Assembly: GCF_024181725.1 (NCBI RefSeq)
Contig: NZ_CP028908.1
Span: 4,019,501-4,083,500, forward strand
Origin: Bradyrhizobium sp. WD16
GTDB taxonomy: Bacteria; Pseudomonadota; Alphaproteobacteria; Rhizobiales; Xanthobacteraceae
Reading direction: 5' to 3'
DNA length: 64,000 bases
The notes below the pieces were generated by a model, which searched no databases, was not told the DNA's origin, and was given only the letters and a program-made list of their open reading frames with translations. Position numbers and translations under genes: made by a program. Below are positions 37,157 to 45,374 of this stretch, one piece after another (the stretch's first letter is position 1; every line of letters begins with the position of its first letter).

Positions 37157-37702
37157 TCAGCTCGTCACCCGCGCCTTGTCGAGGAGCGCGGGCTGCTGGA
37201 TGATCTCGGCCTTGCCGCTGCCGCGGCGTTCGGGGCCGATATAGGCCTGGGTGGTGTTGCGGCGCCGATCCGGGCCGAAATAATTCTTGGTGCGGATGAA
37301 GGGGCGCGGATGCGCCACCACGCTGAGGATGCGCTGATAGAGCGCCTTTGCGGAGATCGGCTTTGCCAGGAATTCCGTGACGCCGGCATCGCGCGCTACC
37401 ATCACCCGGCGCTTCTCGGAATGTCCGGTGAGCATGATGATCGGCACGTAGGGATTGCCGATACCCTCGGGCTGGCGAATGATCTGGGTCAGCTCGAGGC
37501 CATCGAAGATCGGCATCGCCCAGTCGCAGATCAGGATGTCCGGCACCGAATGGCTGAACATCTCGAGGGCGGTGGCGCCGTCCTCGGCCTCATAGACTTC
37601 GCGGGCCCCGAAGGAGTGCAGCAGCGTGCGCAGGATGCGACGCATATGCGGGTTGTCGTCGCAGATCAGGAAGCGCAGCTTGTTGAAGTCGATGCGAAAC
37701 AT
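37157..37702 (-). CDS. Response regulator receiver protein
   Basis: A 181-residue protein with one receiver domain. The acidic pocket is in FLICDDNPHMRRIL, the phosphoacceptor aspartate in DILICDWAMPIFDGLEL, the conserved Thr in IIMLTGHSEKRRVM and the Lys in EFLAKPISAKALYQR. A 55-residue basic tail (RTKNYFGPDRRRNTTQAYIG) replaces a DNA-binding domain. The FGPDRRR/IGPERR pattern is typical of a CheY-like family in this group. It is the first gene of the unit with the Hpt protein. Confidence 0.9.
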   Translation of the reverse strand: MFRIDFNKLRFLICDDNPHMRRILRTLLHSFGAREVYEAEDGATALEMFSHSVPDILICDWAMPIFDGLELTQIIRQPEGIGNPYVPIIMLTGHSEKRRVMVARDAGVTEFLAKPISAKALYQRILSVVAHPRPFIRTKNYFGPDRRRNTTQAYIGPERRGSGKAEIIQQPALLDKARVTS

Positions 37703-37869
37703 GGCGCGGCTCGCGGCGGCCCGGGACGGCAGATATACCCGACGTTAACTATAGGTGGCGGGGGCTTAACGATTGGTTGAGGGACCGCAGCCGTTGCAGC
37801 GGTCAATTCCCTTGCCGTACTGTCTTGCGGCGAGTCCGTATTCCGCCGGGCGCTCGCTTGTGCCCGGCC

Positions 37870-38655
37870 TCAATAGCTGAACTGCTCGCGTAGGATGCGT
37901 TCCTCGAGGCTGTGGCCGGGATCGAACAGCATGCGCATGGAAATGGTCCGGTCGGAGATGATCTCGACACGGCTGACATCGCGGGCCTCGTCGTGGTCGG
38001 CGACGGCAGCCACCGGGCGCTTGTCGGCTTCCAGGATCTCGATCACGACGAAGGCGGTGTTGGGCAACAGCGCGCCGCGCCAGCGCCGGGGACGGAAGGC
38101 GCTGATCGGGGTCAGCGCCAGCAGTTGGGCGTTGATCGGCAGGATAGGGCCCTGGGCCGAGAGGTTGTAGGCGGTGGAGCCGGCCGGGGTGGCCACCAGC
38201 ACCCCGTCAGCCACCAGTTCGGGCATGCGCTCGTGCTCGTCGATCAGGATCCGCAGTCGGGCCGCCTGGTGGGTCTGTCGGAACAGCGCCACTTCGTTGA
38301 TCGCATGATGAATGTGCACCCTGCCGTGAACGTCGGTGGCGCGCATCAGCAGCGGGTGGATCAGCGTTTCGCGGGCGGCGTCAAGTCGTGTGCCGAGATT
38401 GTGGGTCGAGAATTCATTCATCAGGAAGCCGACGGTGCCGCGATGCATGCCGTAGATCGGCTTGCCTGAGCGCATCTCGCGATGCAGCGTCTGCAGCATC
38501 AGGCCGTCGCCGCCCAAGGCGACCACCACATCGGATTCCGACACCGGATGATTGCCGTAGATTTCGCTGAGATGCACGAGTGCCTGCTGGGCCTCGTCGC
38601 TCTGGCTCGCCACGAAGGCGACCTTGGGATACTTGGTCGAGACCGAGACGGACAT
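37870..38655 (-). CDS. nadK: NAD kinase
   Basis: A 261-residue enzyme making NADP from NAD. The motifs are [14 protein letters not shown] (GGDG), the NE/D motif in [10 protein letters not shown], and [19 protein letters not shown] chose the ATG at 38655 ([17 protein letters not shown]) because upstream sequence in the long frame is not protein-like. It lies about 170 bp upstream of the response-regulator gene, on the same strand. Confidence 0.93.
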   Translation of the reverse strand: MSVSVSTKYPKVAFVASQSDEAQQALVHLSEIYGNHPVSESDVVVALGGDGLMLQTLHREMRSGKPIYGMHRGTVGFLMNEFSTHNLGTRLDAARETLIHPLLMRATDVHGRVHIHHAINEVALFRQTHQAARLRILIDEHERMPELVADGVLVATPAGSTAYNLSAQGPILPINAQLLALTPISAFRPRRWRGALLPNTAFVVIEILEADKRPVAAVADHDEARDVSRVEIISDRTISMRMLFDPGHSLEERILREQFSY

Positions 38656-38994
38656 CGAGGTGACTTCGTGGCCCGAGGGACGAGTTGGCGTCGCCAAGGC
38701 GGCGGGCGCGCAGCCCCGACCCTCTATACGTCGGCTGCGGCGTTGTCGAGGCAGGCCGGGTGGCCAAAGCTGGTCCCGGTTTAAAGCCGGCCTGTCGGCG
38801 CCTGGACAGGCATCACTGCGGGGCCATGACATGCCGGCTCGCCGGCCGCCCAACATTGCCGAAACGTCATCCAGGTGAACGAACCCTGTCCGCACGCGTC
38901 AGGTCGGGTTCACCGCCAGCCCCCTAATCTCGATCCGACGATCACGAAGTCGACCATACCGGCCGCCGACGTGATCGAATGACAGGAGAATTCC

Positions 38995-39498
38995 ATGCTC
39001 AAGAGTTTGTCTGCCGCCCTGGTCGCCACCTCGGTCATCGCCGCTCCGGCCTTCGCCGCCGAGACTTCGGTCAAGACCGAGAAGGCGCCGGCCGCGACGG
39101 TGACCCAGACCGCCGCGCCCAAGGCACACGATTCCAAGGCAGTCGATTCCAAGGCAGTGCCGGCCTTCGCCGCCGAGACTTCGGTCAAGACCGAGAAGGC
39201 GCCGGCCGCGACGGTGACCCAGACCGCCGCGCCCAAGGCACACGATTCCAAGGCAGTCGATTCCAAGGCAGTGCCGGCCTTCGCCGCCGAGACTTCGGTC
39301 AAGACCGAGAAGGCGCCGGCCGCGACGGTGACCCAGACCGCCGCGCCCAAGGCGCTCGATTCCAAGGCACTCGATTCCAAGGCGAGCATGGAGAAGCCCA
39401 CCGTGACCAAGGGCGATGCGACCAAGGCCTCCGGGATCAAGGCAAACGAGGAGACCAAGTCCATCGGCACGAAGGCCAATGAGACCAAAGGGCACTGA
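38995..39498 (+). CDS. Secreted lysine/alanine-rich protein with three 38-aa repeats
   Basis: A 167-residue protein starting at an ATG behind AGGAG. A signal peptide (LSAALVATSVIAAPAFA) is followed by three nearly identical 38-residue units, each beginning PAFAAETSVKTEKAPAATV and ending in DSK motifs, then a C-terminal part with KASGIKANEETKSIG. The repeat unit includes the signal-peptidase site AFA-AE, so two extra copies of that site lie inside the mature protein. Without the duplication the protein would be about 91 residues. Function unknown. Confidence 0.75.
   Translation: MLKSLSAALVATSVIAAPAFAAETSVKTEKAPAATVTQTAAPKAHDSKAVDSKAVPAFAAETSVKTEKAPAATVTQTAAPKAHDSKAVDSKAVPAFAAETSVKTEKAPAATVTQTAAPKALDSKALDSKASMEKPTVTKGDATKASGIKANEETKSIGTKANETKGH
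39046..39387 (+). repeat. 114-bp tandem repeat, three copies
   Basis: Units 39046-39159, 39160-39273 and 39274-39387. The first two are identical as far as I can read; the third differs near its end (CTCGAT for CACGAT and nearby). The unit is 38 codons, so the frame is kept. Near-identity implies recent duplication. Confidence 0.92.
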
Positions 39499-39666
39499 GG
39501 CCCCCAGCCATCGACACGACGGTGGCCTTTCAGGCGTCATACCGACGCTACGCGTCGCCTTCACGGCATCGGCCAAGACCGTCGCCCCCAAGGTCAAAGG
39601 CTGAACGCTGCGGCTTAGTGTCCCGGTTCTGACGTTTTGGAAACGGGACGCCAGCGCCGCACGAAG

Positions 39667-39693
39667 AGCCCCGGCTGCCCGCCGGGGCTTTTT
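39667..39693 (+). terminator. Rho-independent terminator
   Basis: AGCCCCGGC pairs with GCCGGGGCT around TGCCC, followed by TTTT. It ends transcripts from the repeat-protein gene, about 170 bp after its stop. Confidence 0.85.
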
Positions 39694-39792
39694 GCGTGGT
39701 GTCTCGGGTCTTCCGCTCGCGCCGCGACTTGCCTAAAAACCATGGTGCGAGACAGATGGGTCGAGGCGGCACAGGAAAGGCGTGGGCGACGG

Positions 39793-40215
39793 ATGCGGAT
39801 GGGGCGGACGATCCTGGCTGGAGCGGGGATGCTGATGCTGGTCGGCTGCGCCGGCATGGGGGGAGGCGACGAGGCCACGTCCTACATGACGGACAGCTCT
39901 CTGGCGGTGCAGCCGTTTCCCGCCAATTACCGCGCCGATCTTCTCGCCTTCATGCGCACCTACCTCAACAATCCGCGTGGTATCCGTAATGCCGTGATCG
40001 CCGAGCCGGTTCAGCGCAACATCGGCGGGCGGACGCGCTACGTCGCCTGCCTGCGTTATACGGCGACTGACGAAGGCGATCGCTACGACGGCAGCGAGGA
40101 TCGTGCGGCGCTGTTCCTCGACGGCCGGCTCGATCGTTTGATCCCGAGGGCGAAGGAGCTGTGCGGCAGCGTCGCCTATATGCCGTTTCCGGAATTGGAA
40201 AAGCTGACGCGATAG
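39793..40215 (+). CDS. Small lipoprotein, 140 aa
   Basis: A predicted lipoprotein: MRMGRTILAGAGMLMLVGC, with the lipobox LVGC. The mature part contains FPANYRADLLAFMRTYLNNP and RTRYVACLRYTATDEG. This pattern is frequent in hypothetical lipoproteins of Bradyrhizobium. An ATG six bases downstream (39799) is an alternative start. The longer open frame upstream covers the terminator and is not used. Function unknown. Confidence 0.75.
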   Translation: MRMGRTILAGAGMLMLVGCAGMGGGDEATSYMTDSSLAVQPFPANYRADLLAFMRTYLNNPRGIRNAVIAEPVQRNIGGRTRYVACLRYTATDEGDRYDGSEDRAALFLDGRLDRLIPRAKELCGSVAYMPFPELEKLTR

Positions 40216-40429
40216 CGCACGACGAGTCCAGGTTGCAAATCCGCCGCATTCCGCTGGTGAGCATACGGCGGATGCGATTCCGGGGCATCGTCCAGGGGCT
40301 GATTCTGTTTGCGCCGGGCCGGAACCTCACGGGCCGGTCGCGGTTTGTTGCCCGTCCAGCCAAATAATTTGCACTCGGGGTCGTTCATTGAAGCATTTTT
40401 CCGGACCAGCCCCACATGCTGATACCGAC

Positions 40430-40903
40430 ATGTTGAAATCGATCGGGCGCCTGGCCTTGTGTCTGGCGCTATGCCTGGGCATCGGCGTGACGGCCGGCCT
40501 GGCCACAATGCCGGAGATCCCGACCTGGTATGCGAGCCTCGCCAAGCCGGCGTGGACGCCGCCGCGCGCGATGTTTGCGCCGGTCTGGAGCTTTCTCTAC
40601 ATGCTGATGGCGGTGTCGCTGTGGCGGCTGTGGGACCGCACGATACCGTCGCCGGCGCGGCGAGAGGCGCTCATTTTTTTCTTCACTCAACTCGCGCTCA
40701 ATGCGGTCTGGTCGCCGGTGTTCTTCGTGCTGCACGATACGCTGATTGCACTCGGGATCATTATCGCTCTGGTTGTGGTGATCATCGGTACTATCGTGAC
40801 CAGCGGCCGGGTCGATCGCGGCGCGGCCTGGCTGCTCATGCCCTATCTCGGCTGGGTCGCCTATGCGACGACGCTCAACGCCGGCATCGTGGCGATGAAT
40901 TAG
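40430..40903 (+). CDS. tspO: TspO/MBR family protein
   Basis: A 157-residue membrane protein with five hydrophobic segments. Family motifs are visible: PTWYASLAKPAWTPPRAMFA, VWSFLYMLMAVSLWRLW, LALNAVWSPVFFVLHD and PYLGWVAYATTLNAGI. TspO binds porphyrins and in Rhodobacter modulates photosynthesis gene expression. The ATG at 40430 gives the usual start. The TAG stop is made by the first bases of a degenerate type A repeat. Confidence 0.93.
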   Translation: MLKSIGRLALCLALCLGIGVTAGLATMPEIPTWYASLAKPAWTPPRAMFAPVWSFLYMLMAVSLWRLWDRTIPSPARREALIFFFTQLALNAVWSPVFFVLHDTLIALGIIIALVVVIIGTIVTSGRVDRGAAWLLMPYLGWVAYATTLNAGIVAMN

Positions 40904-40975
40904 CGCGGCGTTTCGCAATTGCCTATGCCCTTTGCGGCAGGCCCCTGCAGGCAGTTGCGAGATATCAGCCGTCGA
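40901..40975. repeat. Degenerate type A palindromic repeat (R5)
   Basis: A single type A module in decayed form: TTAGCGCGGCGTTTCGC at the left (consensus CTAGTGTGGCGTCTCGC), with GCAATTGCC and GGCAGTTGCGAGA arms. Its TAG is the tspO stop codon. The partner module B is absent. Confidence 0.8.
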
Positions 40976-41030
40976 GATGCCCGCCGGGCTGGCTCGTCGC
41001 GCGCGGCAGCCCCGCGGGTGTCGCTTCGCG

Positions 41031-42221
41031 TCAGAATCGTGCCCGGGCGATCGCAGCGAAGGTATCGATCCACAGCTTCACCGCCTCGGGATCCAGCGGG
41101 GTGTGGTCCGAGCCGAGGCGGATCATCACCGTTTCGCTCGGCGGGTCGATATAGATCCACTGGCCGTGGATGCCGAGGGCCGCGAGCACGCCCCGTTCCG
41201 GATCGATGGCGTACCATTTGCTACGGTAATGTGCCTTGGGAAACAGCGGGGCGAATTCGCCTCGCGCCCAGGCCTCGCGGCTGCCGTTGCCGGCGATGTC
41301 GTCGATCCACCAGCCTGGCACCACCTGGCGGCCCTCTGCGATGCCACGTCGGCGCATCATCTCGCCGAAGCGGGCGAGGTCGCGCGGTGCAACGCAGATG
41401 CCGCCGGCCGCTCGCATCGCGCCGTGGGCATCGACAGTGATATAGGCGTCGGTTTCGGCGCCGAGCGGCTGCCAGAGTTCTTCGCTGATCAGTTCGGCGA
41501 GAGGACGATCGCTGGCGCGTTCGTAAAGCCAGCCAAGGACGTCAGTGTTGGTCGAGACATAATGGAATGTCTGGCCGTGGGGTGTTCCGTCGGGGCGCTG
41601 CTGGGCCAGAAAACTGCGGAGGTCGATCGGCGTCTGGCCGGGCAGCAGCGGGTCCCAGCCGACGGCACGGCGGTAGCGGATCACGTCGCCATCTGGATCC
41701 TCGTAGTCCTCGGTGAAGGAAATGCCGACGGTCATGTCGAGCAGGTGGCGGACCGTGCAGGTGGCATAGGCCGAGGATTTCAGCTCGGGCAGGGTCTCGG
41801 CCACCGGCCGGTCGGGATCGATCAGGCCACGGTCGGCGAGAATGCCGCCGAGGGCGCCGCACATCGACTTGCTCACGGAGAAGATGATGTGCTGCTGGGT
41901 CGCGTCCATGCCGTTGCCGTACCACTCGTGGACGAGGCGTCCGCGCCGCAGCACCACCAGCGCATCGGTACTGCTCGCGTGCAGCACGCCATCGAGAGTG
42001 GTGACCTTGCCCTCGCTTCGCTTGATCGCGATAGCGCCGAGGTCATGCAGGTCGAGTTTGAGCGGAGAAGCATGTTCGGAGGCGGCGATGGTGGCGCTCG
42101 GCACCAGGCGACGGACGTTGCGATAGCTCCAGGTGGTGGAAGGATAAGTGCGCCAGTTGGCGAGCGTCACGAGGTGCTGGGCCGGTGGGGGAAAACCGGT
42201 CATCATGCGAGGAGCGTTCAT
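41031..42221 (-). CDS. Serine hydrolase, beta-lactamase/class C family
   Basis: A 396-residue enzyme of the penicillin-binding-protein/esterase fold. The SxxK motif is in IIFSVSKSMCGALGG, the tyrosine motif in FHYVSTNTDVLGW, and the third region near GIHGQWIYIDP. No signal peptide is visible, so it resembles cytoplasmic esterases and 6-aminohexanoate-dimer hydrolase-like proteins more than a periplasmic beta-lactamase. The substrate is unknown. A palindromic repeat cluster lies 26 bp upstream of the start codon. Confidence 0.86.
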   Translation of the reverse strand: MNAPRMMTGFPPPAQHLVTLANWRTYPSTTWSYRNVRRLVPSATIAASEHASPLKLDLHDLGAIAIKRSEGKVTTLDGVLHASSTDALVVLRRGRLVHEWYGNGMDATQQHIIFSVSKSMCGALGGILADRGLIDPDRPVAETLPELKSSAYATCTVRHLLDMTVGISFTEDYEDPDGDVIRYRRAVGWDPLLPGQTPIDLRSFLAQQRPDGTPHGQTFHYVSTNTDVLGWLYERASDRPLAELISEELWQPLGAETDAYITVDAHGAMRAAGGICVAPRDLARFGEMMRRRGIAEGRQVVPGWWIDDIAGNGSREAWARGEFAPLFPKAHYRSKWYAIDPERGVLAALGIHGQWIYIDPPSETVMIRLGSDHTPLDPEAVKLWIDTFAAIARARF

Positions 42222-42247
42222 TGCAAAGTCCTGTTGGCGGGATCCGG

Positions 42248-42485
42248 CTAGTGTCCCGGTTCTAACGTTCGTATCACTTTGCAGCGAGCGCTCGTACGAA
42301 CGTTAGAACCAAAGGGACACTAGTGCGGCGTCTCGCAATTGCCTATGCCCTTCGCGGCAAGCCCCTGTAGGCAATTGCGAGACATAAGCCACACTAGCGC
42401 TTTGATTTTTCTAGTGTCCTTATGTCTCCGAATGACCGTGCGAGCATGAGGCAAATGGAGCGGTAATTCGGAGACAGGACACTAG
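42248..42485. repeat. Palindromic repeat cluster R6 (D, A, B)
   Basis: The clearest array in the window. Type D at 42248-42323, with arms around GGTTCTAACGTTCGTA. Type A at 42320-42397, then the linker GCTTTGATTTTT, and type B at 42411-42485. D and A share one CTAG (42320-42323). Each module begins CTAGTG and ends CACTAG. Confidence 0.93.
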
Positions 42486-42797
42486 TTCCGGGCCAAGTTT
42501 GTTCGTGAATCGGCGATGACGACTTCGCCGCGATGCGATCACATTTGCGGCGAATGGGGCGGCTCGCAAGCTGCATGCAGCAGACCTTGCGGAAATATTT
42601 CGACTACTGCTCCGCAGCAATGCGGCGAAGTCGCGTCGCGTTGATTGTTCGATGTGTCTTCGCGTCGCGTGGATCACGTCGAATTGCAATCCTTCGAGCA
42701 TACGTGACGAATGGTCACGACGATGTAACTCGCCGGACTCACATTGGTCACGTTCATCGTGCACTGAAGCGCCACCATTTACTTGATGGAGGTGTGC
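42486..42797. other. Intergenic region, no gene seen
   Basis: About 310 bp between cluster R6 and the next small gene. The sequence is GC-poorer than coding DNA nearby. No hairpin or gene that I can support. It should contain the promoter of the gene at 42798. Confidence 0.3.
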
Positions 42798-43016
42798 ATG
42801 ACTCGACTGGCTTATAACGAATTCGATGCGGAGTTCGTGTCGACGCTGAGAGCCGTGCTCGACGAAGCCGTCAAGCGCATATCCGAGGAGAACCGCACGC
42901 CGGCCACCAAGGCCAAGATGGCCGAGCGCATCGTGCGACGCGCCGCTGCGGGCGTCACCGACGCCGGTGTCCTCATCACCGAGGCGGTGGAGGAGGGACG
43001 TGTTCCGGCGGCCTGA
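42798..43016 (+). CDS. Small conserved helical protein, 72 aa
   Basis: Begins MTRLAYNEFDAEFVSTLRAV at an ATG right behind GGAGGTG. The rest is helical and charged: VKRISEENRTPATKAKMAER and VTDAGVLITEAVEEG. Similar small proteins occur widely in Bradyrhizobium, to my knowledge without an assigned function. It is followed by two hairpins that could be terminators. Confidence 0.72.
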   Translation: MTRLAYNEFDAEFVSTLRAVLDEAVKRISEENRTPATKAKMAERIVRRAAAGVTDAGVLITEAVEEGRVPAA

Positions 43017-43075
43017 AGGCGATGCGATCGTTCCACTTTTTTCGCCGACAGTTTCTCTGTGGTATTCATTCGCCT

Positions 43076-43114
43076 GGCCCCGGCTCGTCCGGGGCCTTCC
43101 AGTTTTTGGTGCGC
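43076..43114 (+). terminator. Possible terminator after the 72-aa gene
   Basis: GGCCCCGG pairs with CCGGGGCC around CTCGT, followed by TTCCAGTTTTT. It lies 60 bp past the stop. Confidence 0.6.
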
Positions 43115-43210
43115 AACGACGATCGTCGCGACGATGCCGAAGGGGGAATCGGCGCGCTTGGACTCCGTTCGGTCAGTTCGGCAAGGGGATCGAGGAGAAA
43201 GAATCCACAA

Positions 43211-43240
43211 GACTCCGGCGCAGGGCCGGAGTCAGACTTT
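43211..43240 (+). terminator. Second possible terminator
   Basis: GACTCCGGC pairs with GCCGGAGTC, followed by AGACTTT. It lies just upstream of a small ORF at 43245. Confidence 0.5.
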
Positions 43241-43244
43241 AACC

Positions 43245-43367
43245 ATGGTCTATGCGATTCTCAGATCGACTTACGACGAGACCGTACTGCAAGCGACCTT
43301 GGCGCTGGGGCTGCTGTCGGCCTGCGCAGTGAATGCATGCTTGCTGCTGCGCTGCCTGCAGCTCTAG
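43245..43367 (+). CDS. Possible small hydrophobic protein, 40 aa
   Basis: An ATG-started frame reading MVYAILRSTYDETVLQATLA followed by a hydrophobic, cysteine-rich end. It looks like a short membrane peptide. No ribosome site is clear. Its TAG stop is the first CTAG of a type E repeat, which is also how several real genes in this window end. Low certainty. Confidence 0.35.
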   Translation: MVYAILRSTYDETVLQATLALGLLSACAVNACLLLRCLQL

Positions 43368-43434
43368 CGTCCTGTTTCCAACGTTCGTATCCCATTGCAG
43401 CAGGCGCTCATACGAACGTTGGAAACAACACTAG
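43364..43434. repeat. Type E palindromic repeat (R7)
   Basis: One type E module with arms around TGTTTCCAACGTTCGTA and loop TTGCAGCAGGCGCTCA. Its first CTAG gives the stop codon of the preceding small frame. A decayed half-module follows to about 43495. Confidence 0.88.
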
Positions 43435-43581
43435 TGTCCCGGAAGATGCGACAACCGACTCACGAACTTCGGAAACAAAGGTACCAGCGCAAGCGGGGCA
43501 CGAGTCCTCGGCACCCCTCTGGTTCCGCTCCGACGCCGAATTGACGGTTTTCCCAGCCGCTGCTAGCTGTGCCGGCTGGGC

Positions 43582-43656
43582 GCCGGCTTAGCTCAGCGGT
43601 AGAGCAGCGGTTTTGTAAACCGAAGGTCGGGGGTTCAATCCCCTCAGCCGGCACCA
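43582..43656 (+). tRNA. tRNA-Thr (anticodon UGU)
   Basis: A 75-nt tRNA with CCA encoded at 43654-43656. The acceptor GCCGGCT pairs with AGCCGGC (43646-43652). The anticodon loop TTTTGTAAA shows TGT. D-arm and T-arm (GGGGGTTCAATCCCC) are complete. Confidence 0.97.
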
Positions 43657-43751
43657 GCGAAATCAATGGCTTAGCTGTAGTTGGCGCCGATTTTCCCAGC
43701 CGCGCCGGCTACGTCGCCGGCGAGAATGCCGGCGGCCTGCCGCCCTGGCCT

Positions 43752-43955
43752 CTACTGTCGCTCTATCATGTTCCGGAGAATGATGTCGGAGAGTCGCACG
43801 ACGAGCTCTCTCAGCCGGGCATTTTCAGCGAGAAGTGATTGCACGTCCGACCGCTCACGCAGTACTGGCGGTCGCTCCAATTCCAGATGTGCCTTGTGAG
43901 GCGGGGGAAGCCCAATACCCATGGCCGATCCATCCGAAGTCGCCAAGCCCCCCAT
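43752..43955 (-). CDS. Small coiled-coil protein
   Basis: A frame of up to 67 residues, ending in a clear amphipathic helix: LLAENARLRELVVRLSDIIL. That helix is of a type I know from short hypothetical proteins of Bradyrhizobium. The start is uncertain: ATG at 43955 or 43922 (MGIGLPPPHKAHLELERPP). The DNA between here and 44227 contains only overlapping frames of doubtful coding value, e.g. 43855-44085 on the minus strand. Confidence 0.5.
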   Translation of the reverse strand: MGGLATSDGSAMGIGLPPPHKAHLELERPPVLRERSDVQSLLAENARLRELVVRLSDIILRNMIERQ

Positions 43956-44227
43956 GCCTAGTTTTGAAGCTAACCGATTCGCGGACGCCTAGAAAGTGGA
44001 TGCGAGTACAACCGTCGGTTCCGTCCGGGTTCCCGCCGCGGCTGGGCGGCATGGGGTGGACCTCGTCATAGCGCGACGGTGTCATCGCGGGCTCCGCGTT
44101 ACGTCTTCTTCACCATGTTGGTTCCGGCGTAACGACGACGTTAGCCTTACCGACAGATCGAGTGCGGCTCTTAACCCGTGCGGGCGCGGCCTGTCCTAAA
44201 ATAGTCGCGAGTTTACGGAGCCGCGCC

Positions 44228-44656
44228 ATGCGCATCGCGTTCGCCGCCGCCATCTTGATTGGAACCAGCGTGTCGGCCGCTGCCGACACCAGCCCTGTCA
44301 TCGCCGTTCCCGGCCGGGCCGGAGTGCCGGTGATCATCAATGGCCGGGATGCCTCCTGGGCCGTGGTCGAGGGTGACTATGGTCTGGCTAATCGCATCCA
44401 TGTCCAGCCGACGGTGATCGGCGGTTGGGACGTCTACGTCGGCAAGGAGGTCGGCCATTACTATCCGACCGCCGGACGTCTGCCCGGCTACGGCCGCCTC
44501 GAGGTCGACCAACCCCGCCGGCCGCGGCCTGCCGAGACCTATCAACAGTCCTGGGGCACCCAGTCGCCGCCGGCCCAGTTCTCGCCGCCGGTGGATGCGC
44601 CACCGGTCATCCTGGCGCCCAATATCGGGCCCGGCCCGGTGCCGTCCCGTCCGTAG
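44228..44656 (+). CDS. Secreted proline-rich protein, 142 aa
   Basis: An exported protein with a short signal peptide (MRIAFAAAILIGTSVSAAA). The mature part has a folded half, GVPVIINGRDASWAVVEGDY and GGWDVYVGKEVGHYYPTAG, and a proline-rich tail ending VILAPNIGPGPVPSRP. Small secreted proteins of this style are frequent in Bradyrhizobiaceae. No function known. The next gene, also a small secreted protein, starts about 100 bp downstream. Confidence 0.75.
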   Translation: MRIAFAAAILIGTSVSAAADTSPVIAVPGRAGVPVIINGRDASWAVVEGDYGLANRIHVQPTVIGGWDVYVGKEVGHYYPTAGRLPGYGRLEVDQPRRPRPAETYQQSWGTQSPPAQFSPPVDAPPVILAPNIGPGPVPSRP

Positions 44657-44755
44657 TGCCGGTTTTCCCGCTGCACGGAGCGCGGGCCGCGTGATCGCGA
44701 GCCAAGGTCAGCGTAAGTTGAACCAAGAGGAACGATGCGCACAGGAGAGAGCGTA

Positions 44756-45274
44756 ATGCGTAAATGGATGACGGGGATCGCCGCCGCGGCGGTGCTGACG
44801 ACAGCCGGTGTGGCACCGGCCGTGGCCTGCGGCTGGGACGTCAGTCCGTGCTCCGGCGGCCTTTTGACCGGCTATGCAGTTGCGCCTGCCGGGCCGTGGG
44901 CGTGGGATCGCGTGCCGGACCCGCAGGGGCCGCGCTATTACTACGTCAACCAGGGACCTTATTATTCCGGTCCGGCGGCGTTCGCTCCGGTGCCGACCTA
45001 TCAGGAGCGCGCGGTCTCGGGCTGGCCCAATTACGAGCGCGGCTTCTATTACGGCTATAATGGCGGGCCCTATGGCGACGCCATGACGCATTACTATGAC
45101 GGCATGCCGGCGGTCCGGGGACCGATGGTCTACCGCTACGCGCCACGCGTGCAGGGCTACGGCCCGGGGATCTACCGCTACCGCCACAGCAGTTTGCGCT
45201 ACGGCGACCGCACCCATCGCGCGGTGCGCTACGGCTATGCGCCGCGCCGCCTGCCGCATCACTCGCACGACTGA
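44756..45274 (+). CDS. Secreted tyrosine/glycine-rich protein, 172 aa
   Basis: Starts MRKWMTGIAAAAVLTTAGVA at an ATG behind GGAGAG, with a signal peptide cut near AVA. The mature part is rich in Tyr, Gly, Pro and His: GPRYYYVNQGPYYSGP, ERGFYYGYNGGPYG, HYYDGMPAVRGP. The composition suggests an unstructured or surface-attached protein. An ATG at 44735 is a weaker start. Function unknown. Confidence 0.75.
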   Translation: MRKWMTGIAAAAVLTTAGVAPAVACGWDVSPCSGGLLTGYAVAPAGPWAWDRVPDPQGPRYYYVNQGPYYSGPAAFAPVPTYQERAVSGWPNYERGFYYGYNGGPYGDAMTHYYDGMPAVRGPMVYRYAPRVQGYGPGIYRYRHSSLRYGDRTHRAVRYGYAPRRLPHHSHD

Positions 45275-45374
45275 TCGATCAGCCGACCCAGGCGGTCGAG
45301 AGGAAAAACGCCCGCCGCATCGCGATCGGCATTGTCGTTTTCCGTTCCAGCGTGGCGCAAAGCCGCTGAGGCGA

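Noticed and set aside
40932..42251. A 439-codon frame antisense to the serine hydrolase
   Set aside because: A shadow of the hydrolase gene, which has SxxK and Tyr motifs on the other strand.
43460..43666. Small protein on the minus strand over tRNA-Thr
   Set aside because: The sequence beginning MISLVPAEGIEPPT is the familiar false translation of the antisense of a tRNA.
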